A stretch of 64,000 nucleotides of DNA from Pigmentiphaga sp. NML080357. GTDB taxonomy: Bacteria; Pseudomonadota; Gammaproteobacteria; Burkholderiales; Burkholderiaceae_B. Numbering within the stretch: the stretch's first letter is position 1; each line of letters starts with the position of its first letter. A model generated the notes under the pieces. That model was not told the origin of the DNA. It ran no database searches and worked only from the letters and a program-made list of their open reading frames with translations. The position numbers were made by a program, and so were the translations under genes. Positions 46,410-56,366 of the stretch are shown one piece after another. The DNA is taken from positions 1-64,000 of the forward strand of contig NZ_NINW01000037.1 in the NCBI RefSeq assembly GCF_002188465.1, read 5' to 3'.

Positions 46410-47813
46410 ATGGATTTGTTGACCGAGCTCAAGACGACGCTGGGCGCCGAGCAGGTGCTTACCGGCGAGGATGCCGCGCCCTACCTCACCGACTGGCGCG
46501 GACGCTATACCGGCGCCGCGTGCGCGGTCGTGCGTCCCGCCACCGCGCACGAAGTGGCCCAGGTCGTACGGCTGTGCCGGCGGTACGGGGCCCCGGTCGT
46601 ACCCCAGGGCGGCAACACCGGCCTGGCCGGCGGTGCCACGCCCGATGCCAGCGGACGCGCGGTGGTCATATCGACGCGTCGCCTCGACCGCCTGCGCGCG
46701 ATCGACACCGACAACGACACCATTACCGTCGAGGCGGGGTGCGTGCTGCAGGCGGTGCAGGATTGGGCGCGCCAGGCCGGTCGCCTCTACCCCCTCAGCC
46801 TCGCCTCCGAAGGCAGCTGCACGGTGGGCGGCAACCTCGCCACCAACGCCGGCGGCACCCAGGTCCTGCGCTACGGCAACGCGCGCGAGCTGGCCCTTGG
46901 GCTGGAGGTGGTCACCGCCGAAGGCGAGATCTGGGATGGCCTGCGCGGCCTGCGCAAGGACAACACGGGCTACGATCTGCGCGATCTCTACATCGGCAGC
47001 GAAGGCACGCTGGGCATCATCACCGCCGCCACGTTGCGGCTCTATCCCCTGCCGGTGGCACAGTGCACCGCGCTGGTCAGCCTGCCCTCGCTCGCGGCCG
47101 CGGTCACCCTGCTGGGTCAGGCCCGGGCCGGCTTCGGCGCGGGCCTGACCGGCTTCGAAGTCATGTCGCACGCCAGCCTCGAGGTCGTGACCCGCGCCTT
47201 CCCCGACCAGAAGCTGCCGCTCGCGCCCGCCCCGTGGTATGCGCTGCTGGAAGTGTCCGACAGCGAAAGCGAATCGCACGCGCAGGCGCGCTTCCAGGAT
47301 GTGTTGCAGGCGGCGCTGGAAAACGGCACCGCCGTGGATGCCGCCGTGGCCGCCAGCCTCGCCCAGAGCCGCGCGCTGTGGCACCTGCGAGAGAACATCT
47401 CGGCCGCCCAGGCATGGGAAGGCAAGAACATCAAGCACGACATCTCGGTGCCGACGTCGCGCATTCCGGCGTTCGTGGCCGAGACCGACGCCCTGCTGCA
47501 GGCGGCGATTCCGGGCGTGCGCCACATCACCTTCGGCCATCTTGGCGACGGCAACCTGCACTACAACGTGACCCGCCCCCCCGAGATCGCCGAGGCCGAA
47601 TTCCTCGCCCGCCAGGACGAGGTCTACCGCCTCGTGCACGACAGCGCGCACGCGCACGGCGGCTCGATCAGCGCCGAACACGGCATCGGCCAGCTCAAGC
47701 GCGGCGAGATGGCGCGCTACAAGAGCGCGCTGGAACTCGAACTGATGCGGCGCCTCAAGCGCGCGCTGGACCCGGACGGCCTGATGAATCCGGGCAAGAT
47801 CCTGCCGCCCTAG
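46410..47813 (+). CDS. FAD-binding oxidase, D-lactate/D-2-hydroxyglutarate dehydrogenase family
   Basis: A 467-residue flavoprotein of the GlcD/DLD2 group. The PCMH FAD domain includes VVPQGGNTGLAGGA, SLASEGSCTVGGNLATNAGG and GSEGTLGIITAATLRLYP. The C-terminal cap has HLGDGNLHYNVT and AEHGIGQLKRGEM. Such enzymes oxidise D-2-hydroxy acids and pass electrons to ETF or quinone. GGAGG precedes the ATG at 46410. The precise substrate cannot be read from the sequence. Confidence 0.9.
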   Translation: MDLLTELKTTLGAEQVLTGEDAAPYLTDWRGRYTGAACAVVRPATAHEVAQVVRLCRRYGAPVVPQGGNTGLAGGATPDASGRAVVISTRRLDRLRAIDTDNDTITVEAGCVLQAVQDWARQAGRLYPLSLASEGSCTVGGNLATNAGGTQVLRYGNARELALGLEVVTAEGEIWDGLRGLRKDNTGYDLRDLYIGSEGTLGIITAATLRLYPLPVAQCTALVSLPSLAAAVTLLGQARAGFGAGLTGFEVMSHASLEVVTRAFPDQKLPLAPAPWYALLEVSDSESESHAQARFQDVLQAALENGTAVDAAVAASLAQSRALWHLRENISAAQAWEGKNIKHDISVPTSRIPAFVAETDALLQAAIPGVRHITFGHLGDGNLHYNVTRPPEIAEAEFLARQDEVYRLVHDSAHAHGGSISAEHGIGQLKRGEMARYKSALELELMRRLKRALDPDGLMNPGKILPP

Positions 47814-47822
47814 CGTTCGGAC

Positions 47823-48008
47823 TCAGCCTGGACGGCGTGCGCCGCCGCCGCGCTGCCGCTGCGATGTCTGGTCGCCGCCGGTGCCGATCTGGTCCGTGTG
47901 GCCGTCCTTCTTCGTCCGGTTCTGCGTATCGCCATGGCTGCGCTGCTGTTCGCGCGGCTGGTCGTCCGACTGCTTGGGGCTGGGCGGGGTTGCGGGGCTG
48001 TTGGGCAT
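47823..48008 (-). CDS. Small hydrophilic protein of unknown function
   Basis: A 61-residue protein rich in Gln, Ser, Asp, Lys and Gly (MPNSPATPPSPKQSDDQPRE at the start, a KKDGHTDQIGTGGDQ core and a basic GGGARRPG end). AAGGAG lies seven bases before the ATG at 48008, which supports real translation. No transmembrane helix or known domain is seen; it is probably disordered. It ends 10 bases from the converging oxidase gene. Confidence 0.6.
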   Translation of the reverse strand: MPNSPATPPSPKQSDDQPREQQRSHGDTQNRTKKDGHTDQIGTGGDQTSQRQRGGGARRPG

Positions 48009-48163
48009 AGCGCACTCCTTCACGAGGAACCGCGGCGCCGCAACTTTCGTGCCGCGGATGTGGTTCCCCGCTGGCGCCTAGCCGCGGTTCCCAACGCCCG
48101 GATCGCCGGGCGTTCCCCCACGGGCGGCCGGTGCCCGCAGCTGACAGGTTATCATTACGCATT

Positions 48164-49177
48164 ATGCTTTCAAATCAACAACTTGGCGGCTGGGAGCTGT
48201 GCGTCGCGCCGATGATCGACTGGACCGACCGCCACTGCCGGTTCTTCCATCGGCTGCTCGCGCCGCGCGCGCGCCTCTATACCGAAATGATCGCCACCGG
48301 GGCGATTCTCTACGGCGATGCCGCCCGGCACCTCGACTTCGATCCGGCCGAGCACCCGGTCGCGCTGCAACTGGGCGGGAACGAGCCACAGGCCCTGGCC
48401 CGCGCCGCCAAGGCCGGCCAGGACTGGGGCTATGACGAGATCAACCTCAACTGCGGCTGCCCTTCCGACCGCGTGCAGAAAGGCGCCTTCGGCGCCTGCC
48501 TGATGTCCGAGCCGACACTGGTGGCGGACTGCGTCAAGGCCATGCGCGACGCCGTCGACGTCCCGGTCACGGTCAAGCACCGCATCGGCCTCGACTACGA
48601 GGAATCGTACGGATTCGTGCGCGATTTCGTCGGCACCGTGCACGCGGCCGGCTGCGAGGTCTTCATCGTGCATGCCCGCAACGCCGTGCTCAAGGGCCTG
48701 TCCCCCAAGGAAAACCGCGAAATTCCTCCGCTGCGCTATCACGTCGCGCGGCAGCTCAAGCAGGATTTCCCGAACGCACGCATCGTGCTCAACGGCGGAC
48801 TGGTCGATGCGGGTGCGGCGCTGTCTCACATCGGGCATGGCGGCGGCGAACTCGATGGCGTGATGCTGGGACGCGAGGCCTACCATCGGCCGCGCGTGCT
48901 GTCCGAGCTGTCGCGGCAACTATGGCCCGAGGCCGCCATTGCCGACGACGAGGCGGTCGTGCGCGCCATGACCGATTACGCGAGCGGGCAAGTGGCGCGA
49001 GGCGTGCCGCTGCGCGCCGTGGTGCGCCATATGCTGGGCCTGTTCAACGCCCAGGGCGGCGCCCGGCGCTGGCGCCAGATGCTGTCCGACAGCCGCCTGC
49101 TCGCCGGCAACGACCCGGCCCTGATCGGGCAAGCCTGGGCGGTCGTCGGCCAGGGCGGCCAACGGCGGGCCGCGTAG
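48164..49177 (+). CDS. dusA: tRNA-dihydrouridine(20/20a) synthase DusA
   Basis: A 337-residue FMN enzyme that reduces uridine 20/20a in the tRNA D-loop. CVAPMIDWTDRHCRFFHRLL and TEMIATGAILYG are DusA signatures. The catalytic cysteine lies in NLNCGCPSDRVQKGAFGACLM. The HARNAVLKGLSPKENREIPPL stretch distinguishes DusA from DusB and DusC. The ATG at 48164 follows an AT-rich stretch. Confidence 0.96.
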   Translation: MLSNQQLGGWELCVAPMIDWTDRHCRFFHRLLAPRARLYTEMIATGAILYGDAARHLDFDPAEHPVALQLGGNEPQALARAAKAGQDWGYDEINLNCGCPSDRVQKGAFGACLMSEPTLVADCVKAMRDAVDVPVTVKHRIGLDYEESYGFVRDFVGTVHAAGCEVFIVHARNAVLKGLSPKENREIPPLRYHVARQLKQDFPNARIVLNGGLVDAGAALSHIGHGGGELDGVMLGREAYHRPRVLSELSRQLWPEAAIADDEAVVRAMTDYASGQVARGVPLRAVVRHMLGLFNAQGGARRWRQMLSDSRLLAGNDPALIGQAWAVVGQGGQRRAA

Positions 49178-49368
49178 GCGCGGCGGCCTGGCCGGACACG
49201 CGGCCGAACAAGCCCGCCTAAAGCGCCCTATTCCTGCTTTGGCGGGCGCGGCGGGCGCGCGATACTGGCGGGCGGATACGCTGGCGCCCGTGCCCGCCGG
49301 CCACCTCCGGCCCGAGAGCGGCCTGCGCGCCGCCATGGCCCTCCACGGCGCACGCAAGGTATGGAGAC

Positions 49369-50007
49369 ATGGCCCAGATCGTCTGTGTACTGGGAAACAA
49401 GGGCGGCACCGGCAAGACGACGCTGTCCCACATGATCTCGCACGGCATGGCGCTGCTCGGCAAGCGCGTGGTCTGCGTGCTGACCGATCTCGAGCGCGAA
49501 CGCCTGTCCAAGGACGGCCGCCTGTACCTGCCCTTCGACGCTCGCGAGGCCGGCAACCTGTCCAAGGTCGTTGCCACCCTGAACCGCGTCGACGACTGGT
49601 TCGGCGTCATCGATGGCGGCGGCAATCGATCCGACGCCGACAGCCATCTCGCCAACCAGGCCGATCTCGTGCTCCTGCCCTTTCGCGACTCCCACGAAGA
49701 CATGCGCACGGTGCTGCGCGACCTCGAATGGATGCCTCGCGCCTGGGGCCTGCCGTCGCAATGGCCGGCGGACGATGCCGCCAGGCGCGCGGCCGAGGCG
49801 TCGATCGATCTCCTGCTGGGCGCCTATCGCCACCGGCTGCTCGACCCCGTCCCCCACCTGTGGGCTACCAAGCTCCTGCTGCAGGACCGTATCCCTCGCG
49901 GGCTGCCCTGGCAACTGACCAACGCCTGCGTGGCGCTGGCCATGCAGGTATTCGAACTGCTCGACGTGCAATACGAAAGCCCGGCCGCCATCGACACCGG
50001 GCGCTGA
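49369..50007 (+). CDS. Orphan ParA-type ATPase
   Basis: A 212-residue P-loop ATPase. The deviant Walker A is NKGGTGKTT (about 10-18). The switch region reads LTDLERERLS rather than the usual D-x-D-P-Q, and the Walker B-like strand is FGVIDGGGNRSDADS. Sequence resembles short ParA/MipZ-like proteins carried on mobile elements or the chromosome without ParB. No parB, parS-like repeat or replication gene is nearby, so it is not a standard partition locus. GGAG precedes the ATG. Its role is unknown. Confidence 0.8.
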   Translation: MAQIVCVLGNKGGTGKTTLSHMISHGMALLGKRVVCVLTDLERERLSKDGRLYLPFDAREAGNLSKVVATLNRVDDWFGVIDGGGNRSDADSHLANQADLVLLPFRDSHEDMRTVLRDLEWMPRAWGLPSQWPADDAARRAAEASIDLLLGAYRHRLLDPVPHLWATKLLLQDRIPRGLPWQLTNACVALAMQVFELLDVQYESPAAIDTGR

Positions 50008-50077
50008 CCGCCGCGCATGCGGCATGCTTGTTGCTGGAAGACTGGCCCCACGCGGACCTATCCACGGGAGAACGACC

Positions 50078-50944
<867 letters not shown>

Positions 50945-51016
50945 GGAAAGAGCCGCTCGCCGCCTCGGGGCCGGGGAACCGGCTTCGCCGGTCCAGCCCC
51001 GCCCCTCGCGGACCCG

Positions 51017-51316
51017 CTATCTCGCGAACATGGTCATGAATGCGTCGAAGCTACTCGCGCCCCGCGTGGAGAACACGAAGCACTCGCCGTCCTGGTAGTC
51101 GGTGGCGCGCATGGTTGCCGCCAGGCGCTCCGCATCTTCGATGGCTTCGTTCCACGTTCCGCGTATGAGCGGGCAGTATTTGAGCCGGCTGTCCAGCATA
51201 TCCTTGCCCGCGCGGGCCTTGATCTCGACATAGCCGCGGAACTGCCCTTCGGGCAAATCGTGAACCCGCGACTTGAGGAAATACTGCACGGCGGGGTGGT
51301 CGACGACTTGGTTCAT
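51017..51316 (-). CDS. Hypothetical protein, 99 residues
   Basis: A small soluble protein starting MNQVVDHPAVQYFLKSRVHD with TTGGAG eight bases upstream. It contains a basic region (GYVEIKARAGKDMLDSRLKYCPLIRG), an acidic amphipathic helix (WNEAIEDAERLAATMRAT) and a C-terminal FVFSTRGASSFDAFMTMFAR. I do not recognise the family. It is a single gene, convergent with the SDR and divergent from the SGNH hydrolase. Confidence 0.65.
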   Translation of the reverse strand: MNQVVDHPAVQYFLKSRVHDLPEGQFRGYVEIKARAGKDMLDSRLKYCPLIRGTWNEAIEDAERLAATMRATDYQDGECFVFSTRGASSFDAFMTMFAR

Positions 51317-51525
51317 AGCTAGTCTCCAAGAGTCCATGTCTTTGATGCTAGCTCATTGGAGTGCAAAAATTAGCCGCGGCTCCCCGATGCTAGCAAAAGT
51401 TTACATTCCCTACACTCTTGTGGCGGCTGGCACCACACCGGCAACAATTTCGCTTTCGGCCGCAGGACCGGCCGGTATCATCAAAGTTTTATCCCCGTGC
51501 CTGCCGGCGTCGTCCGGCCGCTTCC

Positions 51526-52215
51526 ATGAAGCCCCGCCACGCCGTTTTCGCCATGCTGCTCGCAATGGGCAGCGCCTGCCCGCCAGTCCTGGCCGCCCAG
51601 GAAACCGCGGCCGGCACCGAGGCTGCCGATTCCCAGTGGGCGGCCAGTTTCGCGGCGTTCGACCGGGCCGATCGCCTGCATGCCCCGCCCATGGGCGGCG
51701 TACTGTTCGTGGGCAGTTCATCGATACGGATGTGGGACGATCTCGAAACCCGCTTCAAGCCGCTTCGCGTCCTGAAGCGGGGCTTCGGCGGTTCGCGCAT
51801 GATCGATTGCACGCGTCATCTGGGCCGGCTGGTCACGCGCTATCGGCCCCGCGTCGTCCTGGTCTATGCCGGCGACAACGATCTCGCCGAAGGACGCTCG
51901 CCGCGCGACATTCTCGAGAGCTTCGCCGCCTTCGTGGAGGGAGTGCGGCGCGAGTTGCCGGATACCCGCATCGCCTATATCTCGATCAAGCCGAGCCCGG
52001 CCCGGTTCTCGCTGATTTCACGGGCGCGCGCCGCCAATGCGCTGGTCGAGGCCTATGCCCGGACGGTACCCGCCACCGATTACATCGACGTTTTCACGCC
52101 CATGCTGACCGCCGACGGCCTGCCCCGCGCCGAATTGTTCCGCGAGGACGCGCTGCACCTGAACCAGGCCGGCTATGCGCTGTGGACATCGGTCATCTCG
52201 GCGTACCTGCGCTAG
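51526..52215 (+). CDS. Secreted SGNH/GDSL-type hydrolase
   Basis: A 229-residue exported esterase-fold protein. A signal peptide ends VLAAQE. Block I is VGSSSIRMWDD with the nucleophile Ser in place of GDS. The block II glycine is in KRGFGGSRMID, the block III asparagine in YAGDNDLAEG, and the C-terminal DALHLNQAGYALW supplies the catalytic Asp and His. This is the complete SGNH set. The VGSSS form is common in sialate or acetyl esterase-like members; the substrate is unknown. The upstream gap with the divergent small gene is AT-richer and likely carries promoters. Confidence 0.88.
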   Translation: MKPRHAVFAMLLAMGSACPPVLAAQETAAGTEAADSQWAASFAAFDRADRLHAPPMGGVLFVGSSSIRMWDDLETRFKPLRVLKRGFGGSRMIDCTRHLGRLVTRYRPRVVLVYAGDNDLAEGRSPRDILESFAAFVEGVRRELPDTRIAYISIKPSPARFSLISRARAANALVEAYARTVPATDYIDVFTPMLTADGLPRAELFREDALHLNQAGYALWTSVISAYLR

Positions 52216-52243
52216 GGCCTGCATCGCCTCCCGCGGATAGCGC

Positions 52244-53476
52244 TCAACGCGGTCCGGCGCTCGTCCGCAGCATGGGCCGGGCGCCGGCGGAACGATGTAC
52301 GGCGGCCGGGCGCCGCCCCGCCCCGGGATTCGAGCCGGACCCGAACATGTGCACCAGCTTGGCCACCGCATAGAGGGCGCCTATGCTCAAGGCGAACATG
52401 AGCGGGTCGAACCAGACCGGCCGGCCGGGATGACTCTCGCCCACCACCGCGAGCGCCACCAGCACGATCACCAGGTGAGCGCAAAAGACCGGCAGCGATG
52501 CCGATCCAAGGGTCTCGAGCAGCCGCACGCGCGGCAGATGGTGAGTCAACCATTCACCGTAGTGCAGCAGCACCGCGACCAGCGCGAGGAAATCGAGCAG
52601 CCGCAGCGGCCCGACGTGCCATTTGTCGAACCACAGGTTCAGCGGATCGCCCTCGGGAAACGGCGCGAGACCCGTCAAGTGCCGCCAGACGAAGAACCCC
52701 GCCGCCACACCGAGGGCGCCCAGCGCCAGCCAGCGAGGCAGGACGATGCGCTGGTCCGCCGGCACCCGCGCATGGTAGGACCCCAGGCACAGCCCCAGCA
52801 TCCACAGCAATTGCCAGGCGAAGGTCTCGAACGCCCCGGTCTCGCGGAACGGCACGGGCAGTCCCGTGGCGGCCACCAGCGCGTCGTACAGCACTCTCGA
52901 TAGGCCGAACTGCGCCGCCCCCCATAGCAGGACGCTGGCGACCAGAACCTGCTTCCATCCCCGCAGCAACCCGTGGCTCAACACCCATGGACTGGCCAGC
53001 ATGAACACGATGTAGACCGGCAGGATATCGAGCAGCGGCGGGTTGTAGATCATCAGCAGCCCGGTCCACAGGCCGGTGAGCGGCGCATGCAGGTAGAACG
53101 ACATCAGGTTGTTCGCGGCGGGCTGGTGGAACTTCATGCCGAGCGCGGCGATGACGGTGAACAGGAAGAGCAGCGAAGCGGCCTGGCAGGCGTAGATGAT
53201 CAACGCGCGCCGGAGGAAGGCGCGGCGCATGGCCGGGATGCCGTCGCGCACGGCGCGCTGGGTATAGACCAGTCCCGCCATGTAGGCGGACAGGAAGACG
53301 AACCCCTCGGCGGCCGACACGAAGCCGAAAGGCTGGCTGGCCGGGATGGAAAACCAGGTCGGCAGGTGCGTGGACGTCATCAGCACCAGCATCAGCCCAC
53401 GCAAGGCATCCAGTTCCCAGCGGCGGGAAGAAGCGGGCAGCGGCGAAGCGAAGGAAGAAGGAGGAGCGGCGGACAC
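52244..53476 (-). CDS. OpgC-family membrane protein
   Basis: A 410-residue integral membrane protein with about ten helices. The opening RWELDALRGLMLVLMTSTHLPTW and the SAAEGFVFLSAYMAGLVY stretch are typical of OpgC-domain proteins, membrane acyltransferase relatives that succinylate osmoregulated periplasmic glucans. No opgG or opgH is in view, so another acylation target is possible. The start is GTG (53476). It converges on the SGNH hydrolase with only 28 bases between the stops. Confidence 0.87.
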   Translation of the reverse strand: MSAAPPSSFASPLPASSRRWELDALRGLMLVLMTSTHLPTWFSIPASQPFGFVSAAEGFVFLSAYMAGLVYTQRAVRDGIPAMRRAFLRRALIIYACQAASLLFLFTVIAALGMKFHQPAANNLMSFYLHAPLTGLWTGLLMIYNPPLLDILPVYIVFMLASPWVLSHGLLRGWKQVLVASVLLWGAAQFGLSRVLYDALVAATGLPVPFRETGAFETFAWQLLWMLGLCLGSYHARVPADQRIVLPRWLALGALGVAAGFFVWRHLTGLAPFPEGDPLNLWFDKWHVGPLRLLDFLALVAVLLHYGEWLTHHLPRVRLLETLGSASLPVFCAHLVIVLVALAVVGESHPGRPVWFDPLMFALSIGALYAVAKLVHMFGSGSNPGAGRRPAAVHRSAGARPMLRTSAGPR

Positions 53477-53636
53477 GGGACGGATACGGAGTCAGGGTCG
53501 GACAACATGGACCATGCGAACTGCGAACAATTCGCACTTGTTGCATTCGGATACGGGTAAGCCCCTAATTACTTCACAAGATTAATATTTATCATTGTTA
53601 AACAATTCAATGAACCACCACAGGGGACGGAGACTC

Positions 53637-54725
53637 ATGAAACGCATCCTGCTGGCCAGCGCTCTCGGCCTGGCCGCCACCGGCGCCCACGCGCAAAACG
53701 TCACGCTGTACGGCATCATCGACACCGGGATCGAATACCTGAACCATGCCAATGCAAACGGCGATTCGGTATGGCGCATGCCCAGCAACACCGGCGGCAT
53801 CATGCCGTCGCGCTGGGGGCTGCGCGGCACGGAGGATCTCGGCAACGGGATGAAGGCCATCTTCAATCTCGAAAGCGGCTTCGGCGTGGATACCGGCACG
53901 TCGGGCCAGGGCGGCCGCTTGTTCGGCCGCGCCGCCTGGGTGGGCCTCAGCGGCAACTGGGGCACGCTCACCCTGGGCCGCCAATACAACATGACGTTCT
54001 ACACCCTGCTCGACTCGGACGTCATGGGGCCGGCGGTCTTCGGACTGGGCTCGCTCGACAATTACATCCCCAACACCCGCTCGGACAACGCCATCGGCTA
54101 CCGTGGCACGTTCTCCGGCCTGACGGTGGGCGCCACCTACAGCTTCGGGCGCGACGCCTCGGCCGCGGGTGGCCCCGCCGCCACGAACTGCGCGGGCGAA
54201 GTCCCGGGCGACCGCAAGGCCTGCCGCCAGGTCACCGCGATGCTCAAGTACGACCTCGGCCCGGGCGGCATCGCCGCCGGCTACGACCAGATGCGCGGCG
54301 GGCCGGGGGCGGCCGGAGGCCTCACGAGCAGCGACACGTCCGACACCCGCACCTTGCTCAACGGCTATTACCGCTTCGGCAGCCTGAAGATCGGCGGCGG
54401 CTGGATGGGACGCACCACGCGGGCGGCCACCCGTTCGGAATCCGACTTGTACTACCTCGGCGCCTCCTACGCCCTGTCGTCGGCGTGGACCATCGACGGC
54501 CAGGTTGCCCGGCTGAAGAACAAGACTACCGACGGCCGTTCGACGCTGGCCACGGTGCGCGCGACCTATTCGCTCTCCAAGCGCACGGCGGTCTATGGCC
54601 TGGTGGGCTACATCGACAACAACAAAAACGCCAACCTCTCGGTGAGCGGCGGCCAGGCCTTGGCCGGTCTTCCCAACGGCCTGAACCAGACCGGCGTCAT
54701 GCTGGGCATGCGGCACAGCTTCTGA
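53637..54725 (+). CDS. Gram-negative porin (betaproteobacterial type)
   Basis: A 362-residue outer-membrane trimeric porin. Signal peptide MKRILLASALGLAATGAHAQ precedes NVTLYGIIDTGIEYL, the standard first strand. PSRWGLRGTEDLGNGMKAIFNLESGF, LTLGRQYN and the final GVMLGMRHSF with terminal Phe are diagnostic. GGGACGGAG lies before the ATG at 53637. It is monocistronic with its own terminator. The AT-rich upstream region (about 53560-53610) likely has the promoter. Confidence 0.95.
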   Translation: MKRILLASALGLAATGAHAQNVTLYGIIDTGIEYLNHANANGDSVWRMPSNTGGIMPSRWGLRGTEDLGNGMKAIFNLESGFGVDTGTSGQGGRLFGRAAWVGLSGNWGTLTLGRQYNMTFYTLLDSDVMGPAVFGLGSLDNYIPNTRSDNAIGYRGTFSGLTVGATYSFGRDASAAGGPAATNCAGEVPGDRKACRQVTAMLKYDLGPGGIAAGYDQMRGGPGAAGGLTSSDTSDTRTLLNGYYRFGSLKIGGGWMGRTTRAATRSESDLYYLGASYALSSAWTIDGQVARLKNKTTDGRSTLATVRATYSLSKRTAVYGLVGYIDNNKNANLSVSGGQALAGLPNGLNQTGVMLGMRHSF

Positions 54726-54776
54726 GCATGGGGCGGCGCGCAGCCGCCTCGCATGGTATGTTGTGGCACTGGACTG

Positions 54777-54802
54777 GGCCGCCTTCGCGGCGGCCTTTTT
54801 TT
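54777..54802 (+). terminator. Rho-independent terminator of the porin gene
   Basis: GGCCGCC-TTCGC-GGCGGCC forms a seven-pair GC stem followed by seven T residues (54796-54802), 50 bases after the porin stop. Confidence 0.9.
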
Positions 54803-54892
54803 GCCCGGGCCGCCGCTGGGCGAAGCCCGCTCCCCCGCAGGGAAGGCCTCGCAGCAAGCACCAGGGCGTTCCCTCATCCATCCAATCGCCAC

Positions 54893-55378
54893 ATGCCGAA
54901 GACCGCGCCTAGCAAAACCGCCTCGCCGCGATCGACCAAATCCGACTTGGATCAATCCCACCTCTCCCACCTGCTGGGCTTCCAGACCTCGCTTGCGCAC
55001 GTCAGGCTGCAGAAGGCCTTCTTCGCGCACATGAAGGAACTGGACCTGCGCCCCGTGGAGTTTTCGATCCTGGTGCTGCTGGCCCACAACGACAAGGCCA
55101 ACCAGCAAAACCTGTGCCGCAGCCTCGCCTTGTCGGCGCCAAGGCTGGCACTGATCCTGGACCGCATGCAGGAGCGGGGACTGCTGTCGCGCGAGCGCAG
55201 CGACACCGACCGCCGGGCCCATCATGTGGTGTTGACCGAGGCCGGGCAGGCGCTCGCCCTGGAAGCCGAACGCCGCTCGCACGGCATCGAGGAAGCCGCC
55301 CTTGCCCCCCTCAGCCGGGGCGAAAGGCAAATCCTCGGCGAGCTGCTCTCCAAGATCGCACGCGGCACGCGCGCCTGA
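54893..55378 (+). CDS. MarR-family transcriptional regulator
   Basis: A 161-residue winged-helix regulator. The DNA-binding region includes LRPVEFSILVLLAHNDKANQQNLCRSLALSAPRLALILDRMQERGLLSRERSDTDRRAHHVVLTEAG, the normal MarR pattern with the DxRxx wing. The N-terminal helix supports dimerisation. Such proteins often respond to phenolic compounds. The gene converges on ybhN (1 base between the stops), so its target is not obvious from position; the porin upstream is separated by a terminator. Confidence 0.92.
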   Translation: MPKTAPSKTASPRSTKSDLDQSHLSHLLGFQTSLAHVRLQKAFFAHMKELDLRPVEFSILVLLAHNDKANQQNLCRSLALSAPRLALILDRMQERGLLSRERSDTDRRAHHVVLTEAGQALALEAERRSHGIEEAALAPLSRGERQILGELLSKIARGTRA

Positions 55379-55379
55379 A

Positions 55380-56366
55380 CTACCGGCGCGCCCGCGCCTC
55401 GAGCACCGCGTAGAGCACGACCGCCGGCACGAGCGGGCACAGGTAGTAGATGGCCCGGTAGGCCAGCAGGCCGGCCAGCAGCTCATGGGCAGGGATACGG
55501 CCCGAGAGCAGCGCGAGGAACACCGCCTCCAGCACGCCCAGACCGGCCGGCACGTGCGTCAGCGCGCCGGCTACCGCGCTGATCAGCATGACGCCGAGCA
55601 CCATCGGATAGTCGACCCGGCTGCCCAGCAGCAGGTGGATGATCAGGCCCATGACCAACCAGTTTGCGATCGACATCGCGAGCTGCGCCAAGGCCATCGG
55701 CCACCTGGGCCACGCGATCTCGACGCCGCGCAAAGTGAATCGGCGGCGCCCCGCGCCGGCGCACATCGCCAGATAAGCCGCCGCCACGATCCACGCGGCA
55801 ATGCCGGCCACCGGCAGAACGCCGGCGGGCACGCCCCACTGGCGGGGCGGCTGTATCCCGCCCCACACCAGCACCGCTCCGAGCAGGATGAGGTATCCCA
55901 GCCAGTTGGTGACCACGCTCAGCGCATAGATCTTGGTGATATCGGGCGCGGAAAGACCCAGCCGGGAATAGAGCCGATAGCGGAAGGCAACGCCGCCCAC
56001 CAACGCCCCCAGGTTCAAGGTGAAGGCATAGCAGACGCCCGCGATCACGGCGACCTGGCCCGCGCCGAGCCGGTGTCCGACATAGCGCCTGCCCAGTTGG
56101 TCGAACGCGCCGAACAAGAGGTGGCTGACGATCGCCAGGCCGGCAGCGGCCGCCAGCGTCCAGGGCGAATATGCCCTCAGAGACTGCAGCACGCGGTCCC
56201 ATTCGATCTTGCCGACCTGTTCGATCAGCAACACCGCCACGACCGCCAGGAATCCCAGCGTGAGCGCGTGCCGGCCCCACCACCGCCACGTGCGGCGCTT
56301 GCGTGGGCGTTGAGCATCGCGTGCCGCGGGTGCGGCGCGCCTATCCGGTTTCGCGAGGGTGGGCAT
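55380..56366 (-). CDS. ybhN: YbhN/UPF0104 (LPG synthase TM-like) membrane protein
   Basis: A 328-residue protein with about eight transmembrane helices of the lysylphosphatidylglycerol-synthase transmembrane domain family. Key stretches are FTLNLGALVGGVAFRYRLYSRLGLS and VAGALTHVPAGLGVLEAVFLALL. It lacks the cytoplasmic aminoacyl-transferase domain of MprF. The start overlaps the clsB end by 26 bases. The ybhP-clsB-ybhN order equals that of E. coli, which supports the name; in E. coli the protein's role is still poorly defined. Confidence 0.9.
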   Translation of the reverse strand: MPTLAKPDRRAAPAARDAQRPRKRRTWRWWGRHALTLGFLAVVAVLLIEQVGKIEWDRVLQSLRAYSPWTLAAAAGLAIVSHLLFGAFDQLGRRYVGHRLGAGQVAVIAGVCYAFTLNLGALVGGVAFRYRLYSRLGLSAPDITKIYALSVVTNWLGYLILLGAVLVWGGIQPPRQWGVPAGVLPVAGIAAWIVAAAYLAMCAGAGRRRFTLRGVEIAWPRWPMALAQLAMSIANWLVMGLIIHLLLGSRVDYPMVLGVMLISAVAGALTHVPAGLGVLEAVFLALLSGRIPAHELLAGLLAYRAIYYLCPLVPAVVLYAVLEARARR

